Source: Siphonodentalium dalli
Lineage: Eukaryota > Mollusca > Scaphopoda > Gadilida > Siphonodentaliidae
DNA length: 64,000 nucleotides
Assembly: GCA_032622095.1 (NCBI GenBank)
Contig: CP136064.1
Span: 216,766,205 to 216,830,204, forward strand
Reading direction: 5' to 3'
Both the position numbers and the translations under genes were made by a program. Shown one piece after another: positions 11,990 through 23,245 of this stretch. Under the pieces are notes generated by a model. The model saw only the letters and a program-made list of their open reading frames with translations, did no database searches and was not told the DNA's origin. How positions within the stretch are numbered: the first letter of the stretch is position 1; each line of letters begins with the position of its first letter.

Positions 11990-12599
11990 TTGTTATTTGG
12001 TCTTCATTATATTGAATATTTTCAAATTTCTTTTTAGGAAGCCAAGGACCTTATTTGCTTTAGAGGCAGTGTTTATTACATGTTCATCCCATTTCAAATC
12101 GTTTTGGATTGTAATGCTGATATATTTTACGGATGGTATTTTTTCGAGTGGGTGCCCTCTTAGGTGGTAAGAGGTGTCAAATGTTTTTTGTTATGTGACA
12201 ACTTGTAATAAATTGCACTTGGATGGATGGAAAGCCATAAGCCAGTCCCTTTCCCACACCTCTGTATTATTAATATCAGACTGTGTTTTTTTTCGATGTC
12301 GTAACGGTTGCGGATGGAGCGGTAGATGATACTGCCGTCGATCCGCGAAGAGTCGCAATCTAGGTACCGTATTTCATGTAGACTTTGACCTGACAGGAAG
12401 TTGAACCCAGTTGGTTGATTGCTGGTTGATGCCATAGCAATTCATTTTGTAGGTAAGGGACGTTGGGGAACATTATCGAAAGCTTAAATTTGGCAAAATC
12501 CATAACAATAATGTCAGTCTGAATGCTTTTGTTGAAGTTTGTAGAGATTTCGTGAATAAATTCTATTAACTGGGTTTCGCAGGAGTGTTTGCCCCTGAT
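11990..12599 (-). pseudogene. LINE reverse transcriptase, downstream part (split by a palindromic insertion)
   Basis: On the minus strand, reading from 12599 down: RGKHSCETQLIEFIHEI, then QTDIIVMDFAKF (the first catalytic Asp region). The palm is deleted, and decayed frames follow: SIIYRSIRNRYDIE, GLWLSIHPSAI and finally ISITIQNDLKWDEHV near 12130. The FADD box and the SGVPQG motif are missing or scrambled. This is the 3' half of a CR1/Jockey-like LINE whose upstream part lies at 17532-18000 beyond the 4.93-kb insertion. It is inactive. Confidence 0.85.
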
Positions 12600-13725
12600 A
12601 GTCCAGGAGATATTGGTCGACCTCTGCACCCCCCCCCCCCCAGGACTTAACTTCACCCCACTAATTTTCTTCCTTAAGGTCTCTTCAAAGTTTTTTCACT
12701 TGTTAACAAGAAAAAAAAGTGGCCGCAGAGACTCCAGACAAGATGGCGTCCATCATGGCGGCCATTTTTTTAAAATGCACCAGGTCTCTTTGATCGCCAT
12801 TATAGTAAAGATGATAGCACATGCGGTCTTGTTTTCCGCTCGATTCGTTATGCTAATATACAACCCTTACAAATTAGCCAAAACTCCGACCCCAGAATCC
12901 AATATGGCGGCCAAGATGGCCTCCGAAATGTGAAAATATGCTATTTTTCTGACATGTTACCACCTTTCGTTTGTCTCTGTGGGAAAATGTTAGAATTTTT
13001 GCGTCATGTTATACATTTATCATATAGAGGAGTCATTGGCGAATACATGGGGACCATAATATGCATTCATTGCGGGATATTTTTGTCCGATATCACGTTT
13101 TCCCAAATGCCGGTATCATAGGTCAAAGCCGAATCTCCGTTAATAACGCGATGTTATGTTTCGAATCAATGAATGTTATTGCTATTATAACACCCATGCA
13201 TATATATTTGCAGGAGATACTCGAGCTAGGATTCCTCTTATACCTGAGTTGAGGAATATTTACCCAAATCCAAGATGGCGGCCAAAATGGCCACCAGAAA
13301 TAAAAAATCGCCGAAAATCGCTGATTTTAACATCAGTGAGCATTATTGTCATGACAACTCCACACCTGCTTACTATTGTAAGTTGGGAACACTTAGGCGA
13401 AGAACTTTCCTTGTACCATATCCAAATAAAAGTCCCCCAAATCCAAAATGGCGCCCACAATGGCGGACAGATTTTGAAAAATCACCGAAATTCCCTCATA
13501 TTCACATCATTGGGCATTATTGTCGAGACAACTCCATCCATGCGTACAGTTGAGTTGGAAATACTGAGGTGAAGTAATTACCTTACATCTCATGCAAGAA
13601 ATGGTTTTCCAAATCGAAGATGGCGGCCAAAATGGCGACCGAAATTTGAAAATAAGTCTACATTACTTTACTTTCTTAGGATGGGCGTTATTGTTTCGCG
13701 ATTTCTACCCACCATTACATGTTGA
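12600..13725 (+). repeat. Left outer arm of the palindromic element
   Basis: Nearly identical to the reverse complement of 16405-17531. It includes a C13 run (12629-12641; G20 on the other arm) and four to five diverged units, each starting with a CCAANATGGCGGCC word (12899, 13266, 13440, 13612). Open frames of 63-138 codons occur in both arms but follow the repeats and have no recognisable domain. Confidence 0.85.
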
Positions 13726-15065
13726 TATGTATGAATTATTCATTAGGGTTTGGCAAGTGATACTCACAGTCAATATGGCGGCCAACTGGCGGGCAGAAAT
13801 TGAAAATAAGCCGATATTATCACATACTAATTTCAACTTTTTGTCATAATATTGATTTGTATAAACGAAACGGTACATAATATAAGCCATATATTAGTTC
13901 CAATGTAAGTCGTAGCCTTTTGGAAGGATGAAAACCCACAATCGCAATGTGGCATTTCAAAATCCATTCTCCACTAAGGGCTCATACTGGCCGTAACCGT
14001 ATATAGGTGCACCGAATAGTCATATTATGACTTCCAAGAATCAAAACAACAGTACCTGAGCTTATTCTGAATTGCCACATTCAGCATTATCTAGACTCGT
14101 TTCCGTCTCTTCGTCAGATTAATCTATCTCACTCACAACAACAGTTCAGTACTCTTCTTTGTAGGAGTGTGCCACTAATCGGAATGTTTCAAACAATACA
14201 TATGCCGGTGTCCAGCTCACGTGTTGGTTTCGAAAGCTTGGAATTCTTAGCGAGCTTCATTCGTGGTATAGCTTATGGTATAATTCAGATGCTACATATG
14301 GGGTATATGCGTCATCTTTTGCGATACACTATACAGGTATTCGGTGACCTAATGGGGTTAACAACGTGTACAGCTGGTGATCTTCCAAAAGAGCCACTTC
14401 TCAATATATGGTTCATCAATTCACATACTCATCTAATGCACTGACGTACCCGGACAACTTCTGTATATGGCTTCGAATGTTGAAAGCCCGATATTTGACG
14501 GATGCATTTCTGCTAAGGCGTAGAAGACCATAATGCATAATATATCCAAACTCCTTGAACATGATCATAAGAACAAGCTTGTTGGCGTCCAGCAATCGTC
14601 TCACCGAACAGATCCAAGCAGATGATAACAATACACACGGTGCTAGTTTGTGGGTATGTGTCATGATAGTTGAAATGAAATTGGACCATGACTGCACCGC
14701 CCCTTATTTTGTTATGTTTTAGATTCAGACATGATCTCATGTGTGGCTTTGCTTTCCTTGTATGCTAAGATTGTATGTCCCCATCCGTTTGGAAGCCGTT
14801 CCTAAACAACTGGACCAGGAGTATGCCATTGGCTACTGCTGTATAAGCCCCACCAAGACTGGGGTGTAGTCTTAAAGGCGATACCTTTGATAGTTGGTTG
14901 ATATGTCATACTCACGCTGGGTGGTATGGTTCAAGAAAGTACAAATGCCATCAACAAAAGGGTGAAATGTTCAACGCGAAGAACATCCAGAGGAATGTTA
15001 CGTTGATGAGCTCTTGCATTCAGTTCAACAAACGTTGGTACACCAAGTGATTTCTTGGTAACATC
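13726..15065 (+). repeat. Left inner arm, diverged, with decayed coding similarity
   Basis: Still alignable with 15067-16404 in inverse orientation: GGTGCACCGAATAGTCATAT at about 14008, GTTTCAAACAAT at about 14187 and GGTGCTAGTTTGTGGGTATG near 14639. Conceptual translations of both arms share a short block (NNTHGASLW here, NNARGASLW in the other arm) followed by C-x-MIVxMK. This suggests that an ancestral protein-coding gene was duplicated in inverted order. I do not recognise the protein; both copies contain stops. Confidence 0.55.
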
Positions 15066-15066
15066 A

Positions 15067-16404
15067 CCAATGCGACCATTTTCCTGCATGAGACATTAAC
15101 TACTATATTCTAAAGTTATATATATATAAAGCTATATGATCATAAAGGTCGCGTTCCCCAACGGCCACAGCCATTGCCATCGAGACTGTAAATTGTTCTT
15201 TAAATACATAGTGAAATAAATGCACCACAGTTCCTGTCATTTTCTTGAATAATACCGCCCACATACTGACACTAACCCCGAGAGAGGATAACAAAACACG
15301 CATACATTCATGCTATAAAGACATTATCCTTTAGTCCATCCGACTGTTTTGAGGGAGGCTAGCATATTATTATCCAGACAAAAGCGTACGTAGTTGAATC
15401 AGAAAGGCTTCGAAACGGATGTGGAAATACAATCTTACCACACCAAATAAAACCGACACGCACGACATTCGATATCTTAAACATACACCAGGTGTAGGGG
15501 GTGGTGTATACAGTGGCCCATTTCATTCCCACTATCATGGCGCATGTCCACAAACTAGCACCGCGAGCATTGTTCTTCTCTGCTGGGAGATATTCGACGA
15601 GACAACTGCGGGGCGTCACACAGTTTGCTTCGGATAATGGTCAAGAAGTGTGGGTAGTCTGTACACTCGGGTCTTCTCCTTAGCAGATAGACATCTGTCC
15701 AAGGGAATGAGACAGCTAGCAACCTTCGAAACACTGTCGAAGTTGTCCACATATGCCAATGCGTTCGCTGAGTTTGTGAGTTGACGAACCATCTATTGAG
15801 AAGTGACTAGTTAACTGGTTCGCCAGGTGTACATGTCGTTATCCCATGGGGTATGAGACACATACATAGAGATGACCTTCTGTAAGCTAGACACCGGAAA
15901 ATGAATTGTTTGAAACGTTAAGATTAGAGGGACCCTACTCCCAGGAAGTGGTGAATACTTTGTCGGTGTGAGCGACCTAGATTTTTCAGACAAAGAAATG
16001 GAAGCTGGTCCAGATAATTATGGACGTGACGTGGCATATCAGAATCTGTTATCATGTAATTGTTCTGATATAACTATTCGGCGCACCTACGCTTACGGCC
16101 ATTATCGGCGCTAAGTGGAGACTGGATTTCGAAATGCCACATCGCGATATTAATTGTGGTGTTTCATATTTCCAGAAGGATACGAGCTATGTTATGCGTT
16201 TTGATACCTTTAAGTTAAATAGTAGATGGTTTATGTACAGTTTCGTCCATACATACCGATATTATGACAAAAAGTTGAAATTAATATGTGAAAATATCGA
16301 TTTCTTTTCAATTTCTAGCCGCCAATTTAGCAGCGATATTGGCTGTGAGTATCAATTGCCAAACCCTAATGAATACTTCATGTCACTATTCCATATCAAC
16401 ATGT
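15067..16404 (-). repeat. Right inner arm, diverged, with decayed coding similarity
   Basis: Inverse counterpart of 13726-15065. On the minus strand frames of 60-86 codons run in succession (15993-15811, 15752-15555, 15619-15359), separated by shifts and stops. One reads EKNNARGASLWTCAMIVGMK, matching the left arm. The mix of long frames and protein-level similarity suggests relics of a gene rather than noise. Function unknown. Confidence 0.5.
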
Positions 16405-17531
16405 AATGGTGGATAGAAATCGCGAAACAATAACGCCCATCGTAAGAAAGTAAAGTAATGTAGACTTGTTTTCAAATTTCGGTCGCCATTTTGGCAGCCA
16501 TCTTCGATTTGGAAAACAATTTCTTGCATGAGATGTAATGTAATTACTTCACCTCAGTATTTACAACTCAATTGTAAGCATGGGTGGATTTGTCTCGACA
16601 ATAATGCCCAATGATGTGAATATGAGGGAATTTCGGTGATTTTTCAAAATCTGTCCGCCATTGTGGGCGCCATTTTGAATTTGGGGGACTTTTATTTGGA
16701 TATGGTACAAGGAAAGTTCTTCGCCTAAGTGTTCCCAACTTACAATAGTAAGCAGGTGTGGAGTTGTCATGACAATAATGCTCACTGGTGTTAAAATCAG
16801 CGATTTTCGGCGATTTTTTATTTCTGGTGGCCATTTTGGCCGCCATCTTGGATTTGGGTAAATATTCCTCAACTCAGGTATAAGAGGAATCCTAGCTCGA
16901 GTATCTCCTGCAAATATATATGCATGGGTGTTGTTATAATAGCAATAACATTCATTGATTCGAAACATAACATCGCGTTATTAACGGAGATTCGGCTTTG
17001 GCCTATGATACCGGCATTTGGGAAAACGTGATATCGGACAAAAATATCCCGCAATGAATGCATATTATGGTCCCCATATGTTCGCCAATGACTCCTCTAT
17101 ATGACAAATGTATAACATGACGCACAAATTCTAACATTTTCCCACAGAGACAAACGAAAGGTGGTAACATGTCAGAAAAATAGCATATTTTCACATTTCG
17201 GCGGCCATCTTGGCCGCCATATTGGATTCTGGTGTCGGATTTTTGGCTAATTTGTAAGGATTATATATTAGCATAACGAATCGAGCGGAAAACAAGACCG
17301 CATGTGCTATCATCTTTACTATAATGGCGATCAAAGAGACCTGGTGCATTTAAAAAAAATGGCCGCCATGATGGACGCCATCTTGTCTGGAGTCTCTGCG
17401 GCCACTTTTTTTTCTTGTTAACAAGTGAAAAAAAATTGAAGAGACCTTAAGGAAGAAAATTAGTGGGGTGAAGTTAAGTCCTGGGGGGGGGGGGGGGGGG
17501 GGTGCAGAGGTCGACCAATATCTCCTGGACT
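16405..17531 (-). repeat. Right outer arm of the palindromic element
   Basis: Reverse complement of the left outer arm with only scattered differences. The largest is the length of the homopolymer (G20 at 17483-17502 against C13) and a few small indels. A 135-codon frame at 16968-16561 mirrors the 138-codon frame of the left arm. Confidence 0.85.
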
Positions 17532-17533
17532 AT

Positions 17534-18000
17534 GAAGCCATGCTGTTTTTCGTTGAGGATGCTATTTGATTCGAGAAGTTCTTATTTGTCTGCTTATTAT
17601 ATGTTCAATGATTTTACATGAAATACAGGTGAGATATATTGATCTGAAATTTATGGGCTCATGTTTGTCCCCTTTCTTGTAAATGAGGCAGACATGGGCA
17701 TATTTCCAGTCTTGTGGGAGTGTGCCAGTTTTAAGAGAGGTGTTGCATATGTGAGTAAGAATATGGTGTCACTGATACTTTTGAGAATACTCACATGAAT
17801 ACCACCCTGTCCCATGGCTATGCGTGGTGATAGTTTAGATAGCAGTTTTTGCACCCATTGATCTGTAACAGTGAATTCCTCCATAGATGGGAATGGGCTC
17901 TGACGTTTGTCAGGAATAGGTAGATCGTCATCGGTGGTGAAGGCCTTTAGGAATTATGCATTTGGGATATTAGCTTTTTGGACTGGGTCTTTTATCAGTA
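17534..18000 (-). pseudogene. LINE reverse transcriptase, upstream part (split by a palindromic insertion)
   Basis: Reading the minus strand from about 17890: EEFTVTDQWVQKLLSKLSP, later a Gly-Gly-Ile-His stretch and SFTRKGTNMSP, then shifts, and ELLESNSILNEKQHGF at 17590-17534. This is the fingers region of a CR1/Jockey-like RT and is directly followed, after removal of the palindromic element, by the fragment ending at 12599. Several stops show decay before or after the insertion. Confidence 0.82.
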
Positions 18001-18167
18001 TATTGTCTTTTTAGAGTGGAGGGGTATGTTTGGACTCAGCCTGCTGTGTTCTGACGTATGAGAACAGCTTCTTTGTTACGCCACATGTGGTGTATCTAGC
18101 TTCTGTGATTTTGATATTGTGTGGTGGACAGGGCGAATGTATTCTTGGAGATTTTTTGTACCTTACT

Positions 18168-18600
18168 CAATCGTACCGATATAATCACGTAGATGCCGAA
18201 ATTGTAAAGTTAACGCCACCGGTGTATAATATGTTTATGAAAATATGATAAATCGTATCGATAGAGTCAGGACAGGCTGAAATTGTAAACTTAAAGTCAC
18301 CGGTGTAATAATATGTTGTTGAAAATATAAATAATTTGATAGACTGAAAATAATATATAACCCATTGGGAGCCCCTAATGTATTCTTGGACATTTTGTTT
18401 TGTACCATTACTCAATCGTACCGATATAATTACGTAGATGCCGAAATTGTAAAGTTAACGCCACCGGTGTATAATATGTTTATGAAAATATGATAAATCG
18501 TATCGATAGCCTGAGAGTCAGGATAGGCTGAAATTGTAAACTTAAAGTCACTTGTTGTTGAAAATATAAATAATTTGATAGACTGAAAATAATGTGTAAC
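18168..18600. repeat. Tandem duplication, period about 244 bp
   Basis: Two copies beginning TCAATCGTACCGATATAAT at about 18168 and 18412, nearly identical over CGTAGATGCCGAAATTG, AACGCCACCGGTGTATAAT and GATAAATCGTATCGATAG. The second copy is followed by a C17 run (18611-18627). No gene. Confidence 0.8.
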
Positions 18601-18928
18601 CCATTGCGAACCCCCCCCCCCCCCCCCTGGTGTAGTGAAGTGAATTGTGGGTAGTTTCATTGTGATTCTCCACCATCTTTATTTTCTGGAATTATCACCA
18701 AGATTTCTCCACTCTATTCTCTTAAACTACACCCGAATCGGTCAAATTCTTTTGATAATTCTATCTAAATACATCTTAGCTACTATTCGGATCTGCTGTC
18801 CCGGTCTAAAAAGGGATAGTTTGACCAAAACGACTATTGACAAAACTTTGTTTACAAATTGAGCGCACTCGATGACCGGGTTGACCCGTCCACTGACGGT
18901 CCAGTCCACGCTGCAAATTTATTATCGA

Positions 18929-19266
18929 AAACAAATTCAATTTCTTCCATCTAAAACATAATTACGCGCTGTCATTTTAGGAATATATATGTATCCCACG
19001 CACATACACCAAGTCTCAGCTTAAAATTTTGAAAAATGACAGTTTTATCGACATAAATCGATTTTAATGGCAAATGCCATGTTAAATTTTATCATTGAAA
19101 AAAATTAATTTCTTCCATCTAAAACATAATTACGTGCTGTACTCTGTCATTTTAGGAATATATAACTATCCCACGCACAAACACCAAGTCTCAGCTTAAA
19201 ATTTTGAAAAATGACAGTTTTATCGACATAAATCGATTTTAATGGCAAATGCCATGTTAAATAAAT
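18929..19266. repeat. Tandem duplication, period about 175 bp
   Basis: Two close copies sharing AATTTCTTCCATCTAAAACA, CACCAAGTCTCAGC and ACAGTTTTATCGACATAAAT. No coding potential. Possibly part of an unidentified repeat. Confidence 0.8.
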
Positions 19267-19734
19267 TTTAGGGCCCTGCAAATATTTTCTGAGCTGTTCC
19301 ATATTGGGCACTAGAGTCCATATTTGACCGGTTACACCTGATAATTGTGCGACAGTACAGTCGCGTTACTTTATACATCAACATTGGTCATTATCACCCA
19401 CAAATTTATTTTGGTCTATCGTATCAACCCCTATTTTCTCCCGCGTAGCCTGACTAAGTGTCAACATTGGTCTTTATCGCTCCACTAATTTGTATCGTTT
19501 CATCGGTATGAATTCCATATCCAATTATCCACATATAACCAACCCAACCTCTAATCCGGGTGTCCAATTTATTTATTTCTTTCATCGGTATAGTCACGTT
19601 ACGTAATATTTTATCGCGTGATACTTGTACTTATGTCTATGGTATTACTATAGTATACCGTATACGTATATCAATTGCTATTCCTTTCTATATAATCCTG
19701 GTGTGCCATCTATAGACATAAGAGATAATTTCAG

Positions 19735-19735
<1 letters not shown>

Positions 19736-19791
<56 letters not shown>
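19736..19791. repeat. Poly-C homopolymer of 56 bases
   Basis: An uninterrupted run of C. It produces a spurious poly-proline frame (19625-19855). The true length is uncertain because such runs are hard to sequence. Confidence 0.9.
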
Positions 19792-19794
<3 letters not shown>

Positions 19795-20383
19795 TTTATA
19801 TCATTGCTGCTTTAGTACAGTCGCAATACATTACATGGCAACATCGCTCCACTAATTTATGTCAGTTCATCGGTACAAACCCCTTTTTCTCCGAGTCCAT
19901 ATAACCAACCCAACATCTTATAGAAGTCCATAAATGACTATTCTGGCACTATATAGAGATGACTAAGATTCTGACACCCCCTATTTTATAGCCTTGTTGC
20001 AATGTTCAGTAGAGTTGAGATGCATAATATGTCAACATTGGTCATTATCGCTCTATAAATTTATATCGGTTCAACCCTTAGTTCCCTGTATCGCCCCACC
20101 CCTCCCTGAATTTATTTTTTCATTTGTATTATAGTCTCGTTACGTCACATTTTATCTCTTGTAACTTTTGCTTCAATGTGTCGAGTTCGCTGCAGAGAAT
20201 ACAAAACTGACAACATTTTGAAATGTTAGCAGGCTTCAAACTCATCTTATCCAAGAAAAACTCTGGTTACATAAGAAATTTGTGTATATGGTGTACGTGC
20301 ATTTGTTGCGTTAAAAACCAAAGGTCACAAGTCAAGGTCCAAATCCCCAACACATTGTTGTGAGGTTTAACTTCATCTACATA

Positions 20384-20513
20384 CAGTAATGTCCAAAGTA
20401 ATTGATCACTTAACCACAGCAAAATTATGGGTATTTTTTTCATGATTTTAAATCCTGAAAAATTACCCATAATTATGCTGTGGTTAAGTGGTCAATTACT
20501 TTGGGTATTACTG
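20384..20513. mobile_element. Foldback MITE, copy 1 (TA-flanked)
   Basis: A near-full palindrome of 130 bp: CAGTAAT...AAAGTAATTGATCACTTAA at the left is mirrored at the right end in ATTACTG, with TA on both sides. No coding capacity. The size, palindrome and TA target suggest a Tc1/mariner-type MITE; the superfamily is inference. Confidence 0.8.
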
Positions 20514-20559
20514 TAACCAATATAAGGATTTGAGGTTTAATGATAACTCAATCCTCATA

Positions 20560-20689
20560 CAGTAATGTTGAAAGTAATTGACCACTTAAGCACAGCAGAA
20601 TAATGGGTAATTTATCAGGATTTTAAATGCTGAAAAAATACCCATAATTCTGCTGTGGTTAAGTGGTCCAATTACTTTCGGCATTACTG
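20560..20689. mobile_element. Foldback MITE, copy 2 (TA-flanked)
   Basis: Same family as copy 1, 176 bp downstream and in the same surroundings: both copies are followed by AACCAATATAAGGAT, then TGAGGTTTAAT. The whole block was therefore probably duplicated in tandem after the MITE inserted. Confidence 0.8.
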
Positions 20690-21119
20690 TAACCAATATA
20701 AGGATGTGAGGTTTAATGAGAACTCCATCCACATAACTAATAAATATGTGTGAAAATTAAAACAAAACAAAATAAAATTCCATGATGGCGTCCAATATGG
20801 ACTGCCTAATTCTGCTCCAAAACATGTATATTGAATATATGGATGTTTATTGGGGAAACCGATTATTTTAATGATATTTTCATTAACTGGGATCCAAAAC
20901 CCGACTTACGGGAGCGTGCTTCGCGCGCGACTGTATCTTAAGCATATGTGCATATTTAATAAGCCAACAATTGGAATCCCAACAGAAGATTGGCGTGGGT
21001 CCCTTGTGCGATCTGTCCATCAAAAACTATTTAAACATCTCAAGACACGTAAGACCCAATAACTTAATATACAGAATAGATACATCTATTGCCTGAGTGA
21101 CTAATATTTATATTTGTTA

Positions 21120-21365
21120 CAATGAGGTCAAATAGTTGCGAAGCCAGCACCACAATTCTTTCCCTCCATAGTAAATCTTTAAAACAACTTCTAAAGAATT
21201 ATTAATTTACCTTATATTTGGTATGGAGCGTCCTTGGTTTACTGGAGTTCAGATTTGTTAACATCACGTCACCAAGTTAATTACTTGCGAAGCCACAGCC
21301 ATAACTTTTTCCCTCCATAGTAATTCTCAAAACAACTTCTTAAGAACAATTGACCAGGTCAGTCG
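21120..21365. repeat. Dispersed repeat: two tandem units, related copy at 59490-59670
   Basis: Two units share TTGCGAAGCCA, TTTCCCTCCATAGTAA and AAAACAACTTCT. The reverse complement occurs around 59520-59560 (ACTATGGAGGGAAAGAGTTA, GGCTTCGCAACTATTTGACC). Family unknown. Confidence 0.65.
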
Positions 21366-21369
21366 CGCA

Positions 21370-22530
21370 ATTATTGAAAGAGCCACGGTCAATCATTTAA
21401 AAAAAAACAAATGTTACATTTAAATTATTGCTTTATTTAACCAAAAAAAAAAAATTAAATGAGAAAATTAACTTTTACTACTTGCAAAATTTTATCTTTT
21501 AATTATTTCATTTAAATTTTAGTATTTACAGTATACTAAGTCCAAGTCTTTATAATCTGTTGAGTGACCCCACAGTCGTTTACTTGCTTTGTTAGTAATA
21601 ATTTGAAGGATTACTTGTTTAAACGCAATTGTTATCAAAATATTTTATGTATTTTTTATAATTTCTATTAATATGTAATACTATAATCTTGGTGGCGTTA
21701 CCATTTCTGACTATGGTTTTCTTGTGTTACCCTTTGTTAGCATGTTGACGAGGGGCCTCTGATCTGGAATTGGTAGATCGAATATCATGTTGGTTATATA
21801 GTTCCATTATGCAGTCCTAGTTGTTTTTGTTATTTTTGAGCGGAGTGTTCTGTATCCTGATTTATGTCTATTATGTTTGTACATGGTTTTTAGTTTGTGT
21901 ATTTTCCTTCCGAGCGGCGATGCATTCACCTAGGGTAGTTTGTGTTGTTTTTTATTATGGTTTTACGCAGTACATTTTTGGTCACATTATGTCAGCAGGG
22001 TGTCTTTGAAAGATTTGCATAACTGGTCAACACCCTCATTCTTTTTTATCTAGAGTGCTCCAATATATTCTCGGGTCGAGGGAGATGTTAGAAAGGTCTG
22101 CTCTCTTGTATTTGTGGATAGTTTTTGTATTTTTTTTTATTGGAGCATGTGATGTAAAATACAGCTAATACAATTGTATGTCCTGCTGCATAGATTGGTT
22201 GAATAGTTTCTGTATTTATTAGTAGCGAGGGGTTGTTTGTGAAAACAAGGTCTAGGAATCTATTGTCTTGTGTAGTCGGTTACGGTTTGTATCAGTGATG
22301 CATCGGTTGTAATTGCTTTGATATCTGAGTGGAGTTCATAATTATTCTCCCTTGTTTTTACACGTGGAATTGTCCAGTCATGAAGTCACCACTGAGAATG
22401 ACTGTGGAATTTGATGATTGTTTCAGGCGATTGAGAGATTCTTTCAACTGGGATAAGCTTTTATCGTCAGGTGGCTTATATTAAATACCAATAAATTTAT
22501 GACAGTACGAAATTTACTCACTGCTTGCTA
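21370..22530. other. No recognisable feature
   Basis: AT-rich sequence with A and T tracts. No motif-bearing frame, inverted repeat or array was seen. Confidence 0.5.
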
Positions 22531-22533
22531 ACT

Positions 22534-23165
22534 GCAGTTAAAGGTACTCAATCCTATCAGACGCTCCTAAATGACTATTTCTTTGGATTCGGGGGGGGGG
22601 GGGGGGGGGGGGGGGTAAAAATATTTGATTCGAGTCGAGGAACCCACCCATCAGAGCTCAGAGTGATCAGATATCGATGTTTGAAGTTTGCTGTTTCTAT
22701 TGTTTGTGGACCAGAACCACGTGCTCAAATGGACAAATTGTGGTTGTAAGATGGATAACTCGAAAATCAAGTGGTTACTATTAACAATAATAATCATATG
22801 ATTTTAGAGTTATCCATCTTACAACCGCAATTTGTCCGTTTGAGCACGTGGTTCTGTACAAGTTCTGGAAACTAAAAACAAATTTAAGATATACAAAGAG
22901 GGATAACTCTTGAAGGGAAATGTGAACAATGTCAACAAACAATTTTTTGAAGCCCTCCTGGTACCAAACATGCAAACCATATTTCATCGAGATCCGATAA
23001 CCCATGGTTGAGATATATGAGCGGACGGACGCAAGTACGGATGGATCGGCATATGCACTGACAAGCGGATGCAATATAATCCAGTATAGCCCCCCACCCC
23101 CATTTTGGATGGGGGTATAAATAGTGGTCGAGGAGGAATAGCCGACTAGCCTGTGAATCTTGGAC
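22534..23165. mobile_element. TTAA-element family member, left end plus diverged interior
   Basis: Starts TTAA-AGGTACTCAATCC, as do the element at 48003 and the right end at 55552, and continues with ATTTGATTCGAGTCGAGGAA. The short GGGGG of the other copies is a G25 run here (22591-22615). The interior holds a 50-bp inverted repeat (22712-22856) and a GGACGGACGCAAG stretch. It ends near a foldback GCCCCCCACCCCC...GGATGGGGGTA. No matching right TIR was found, so it is truncated or rearranged. Confidence 0.65.
22712..22856. repeat. 50-bp inverted repeat (foldback) with 45-bp loop
   Basis: Arms 22712-22761 and 22807-22856 start CAGAACCACGTGCTC and end ATGGATAACTC. They match at 48 of 50 positions. 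Both mismatches would be G-U pairs in a plus-strand RNA, so the transcript hairpin would be fully paired. Confidence 0.85.
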
Positions 23166-23245
23166 TATTCCTCCCCATGTACCACTATCTTGGCGTAGTC
23201 AACTCCATGCCGCTCATTATCTATATAATTTAGAATAGTCACTTT

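Larger units (their letters stand above)
12600..17531. mobile_element. 4.93-kb palindromic element inserted in a LINE RT, AT target duplication
   Basis: Left end AGTCCAGGAGATATTGGTC is mirrored by its reverse complement at the right end. AT precedes the left end (12598-12599) and follows the right end (17532-17533). With one AT the flanking RT codons join in frame (QHGF to IRGKHSCETQ on the minus strand). The two halves are reverse complements about a centre near 15066. The outer about 1.12 kb (12600-13725 and 16405-17531) differ by only a few per cent; the inner parts are alignable but much more diverged. The arms carry CCAAGATGGCGGCC-type words in about 173-bp units. No intact transposase frame was seen. 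An AT duplication is known for ISL2EU-type elements, but I cannot assign a superfamily. Confidence 0.88.

Noticed and set aside
13156-13572. 138-codon frame mirrored by a 135-codon frame at 16561-16968
   Set aside because: The frames lie in repeated GATGGCGGCC units of the palindrome's outer arms. Several frames are open over the same DNA, and the protein lacks any domain. The similarity is due to the near-identical arms.
19625-19855. Frame with a poly-proline tract
   Set aside because: It is created by the 56-base C run and has no other coding evidence.
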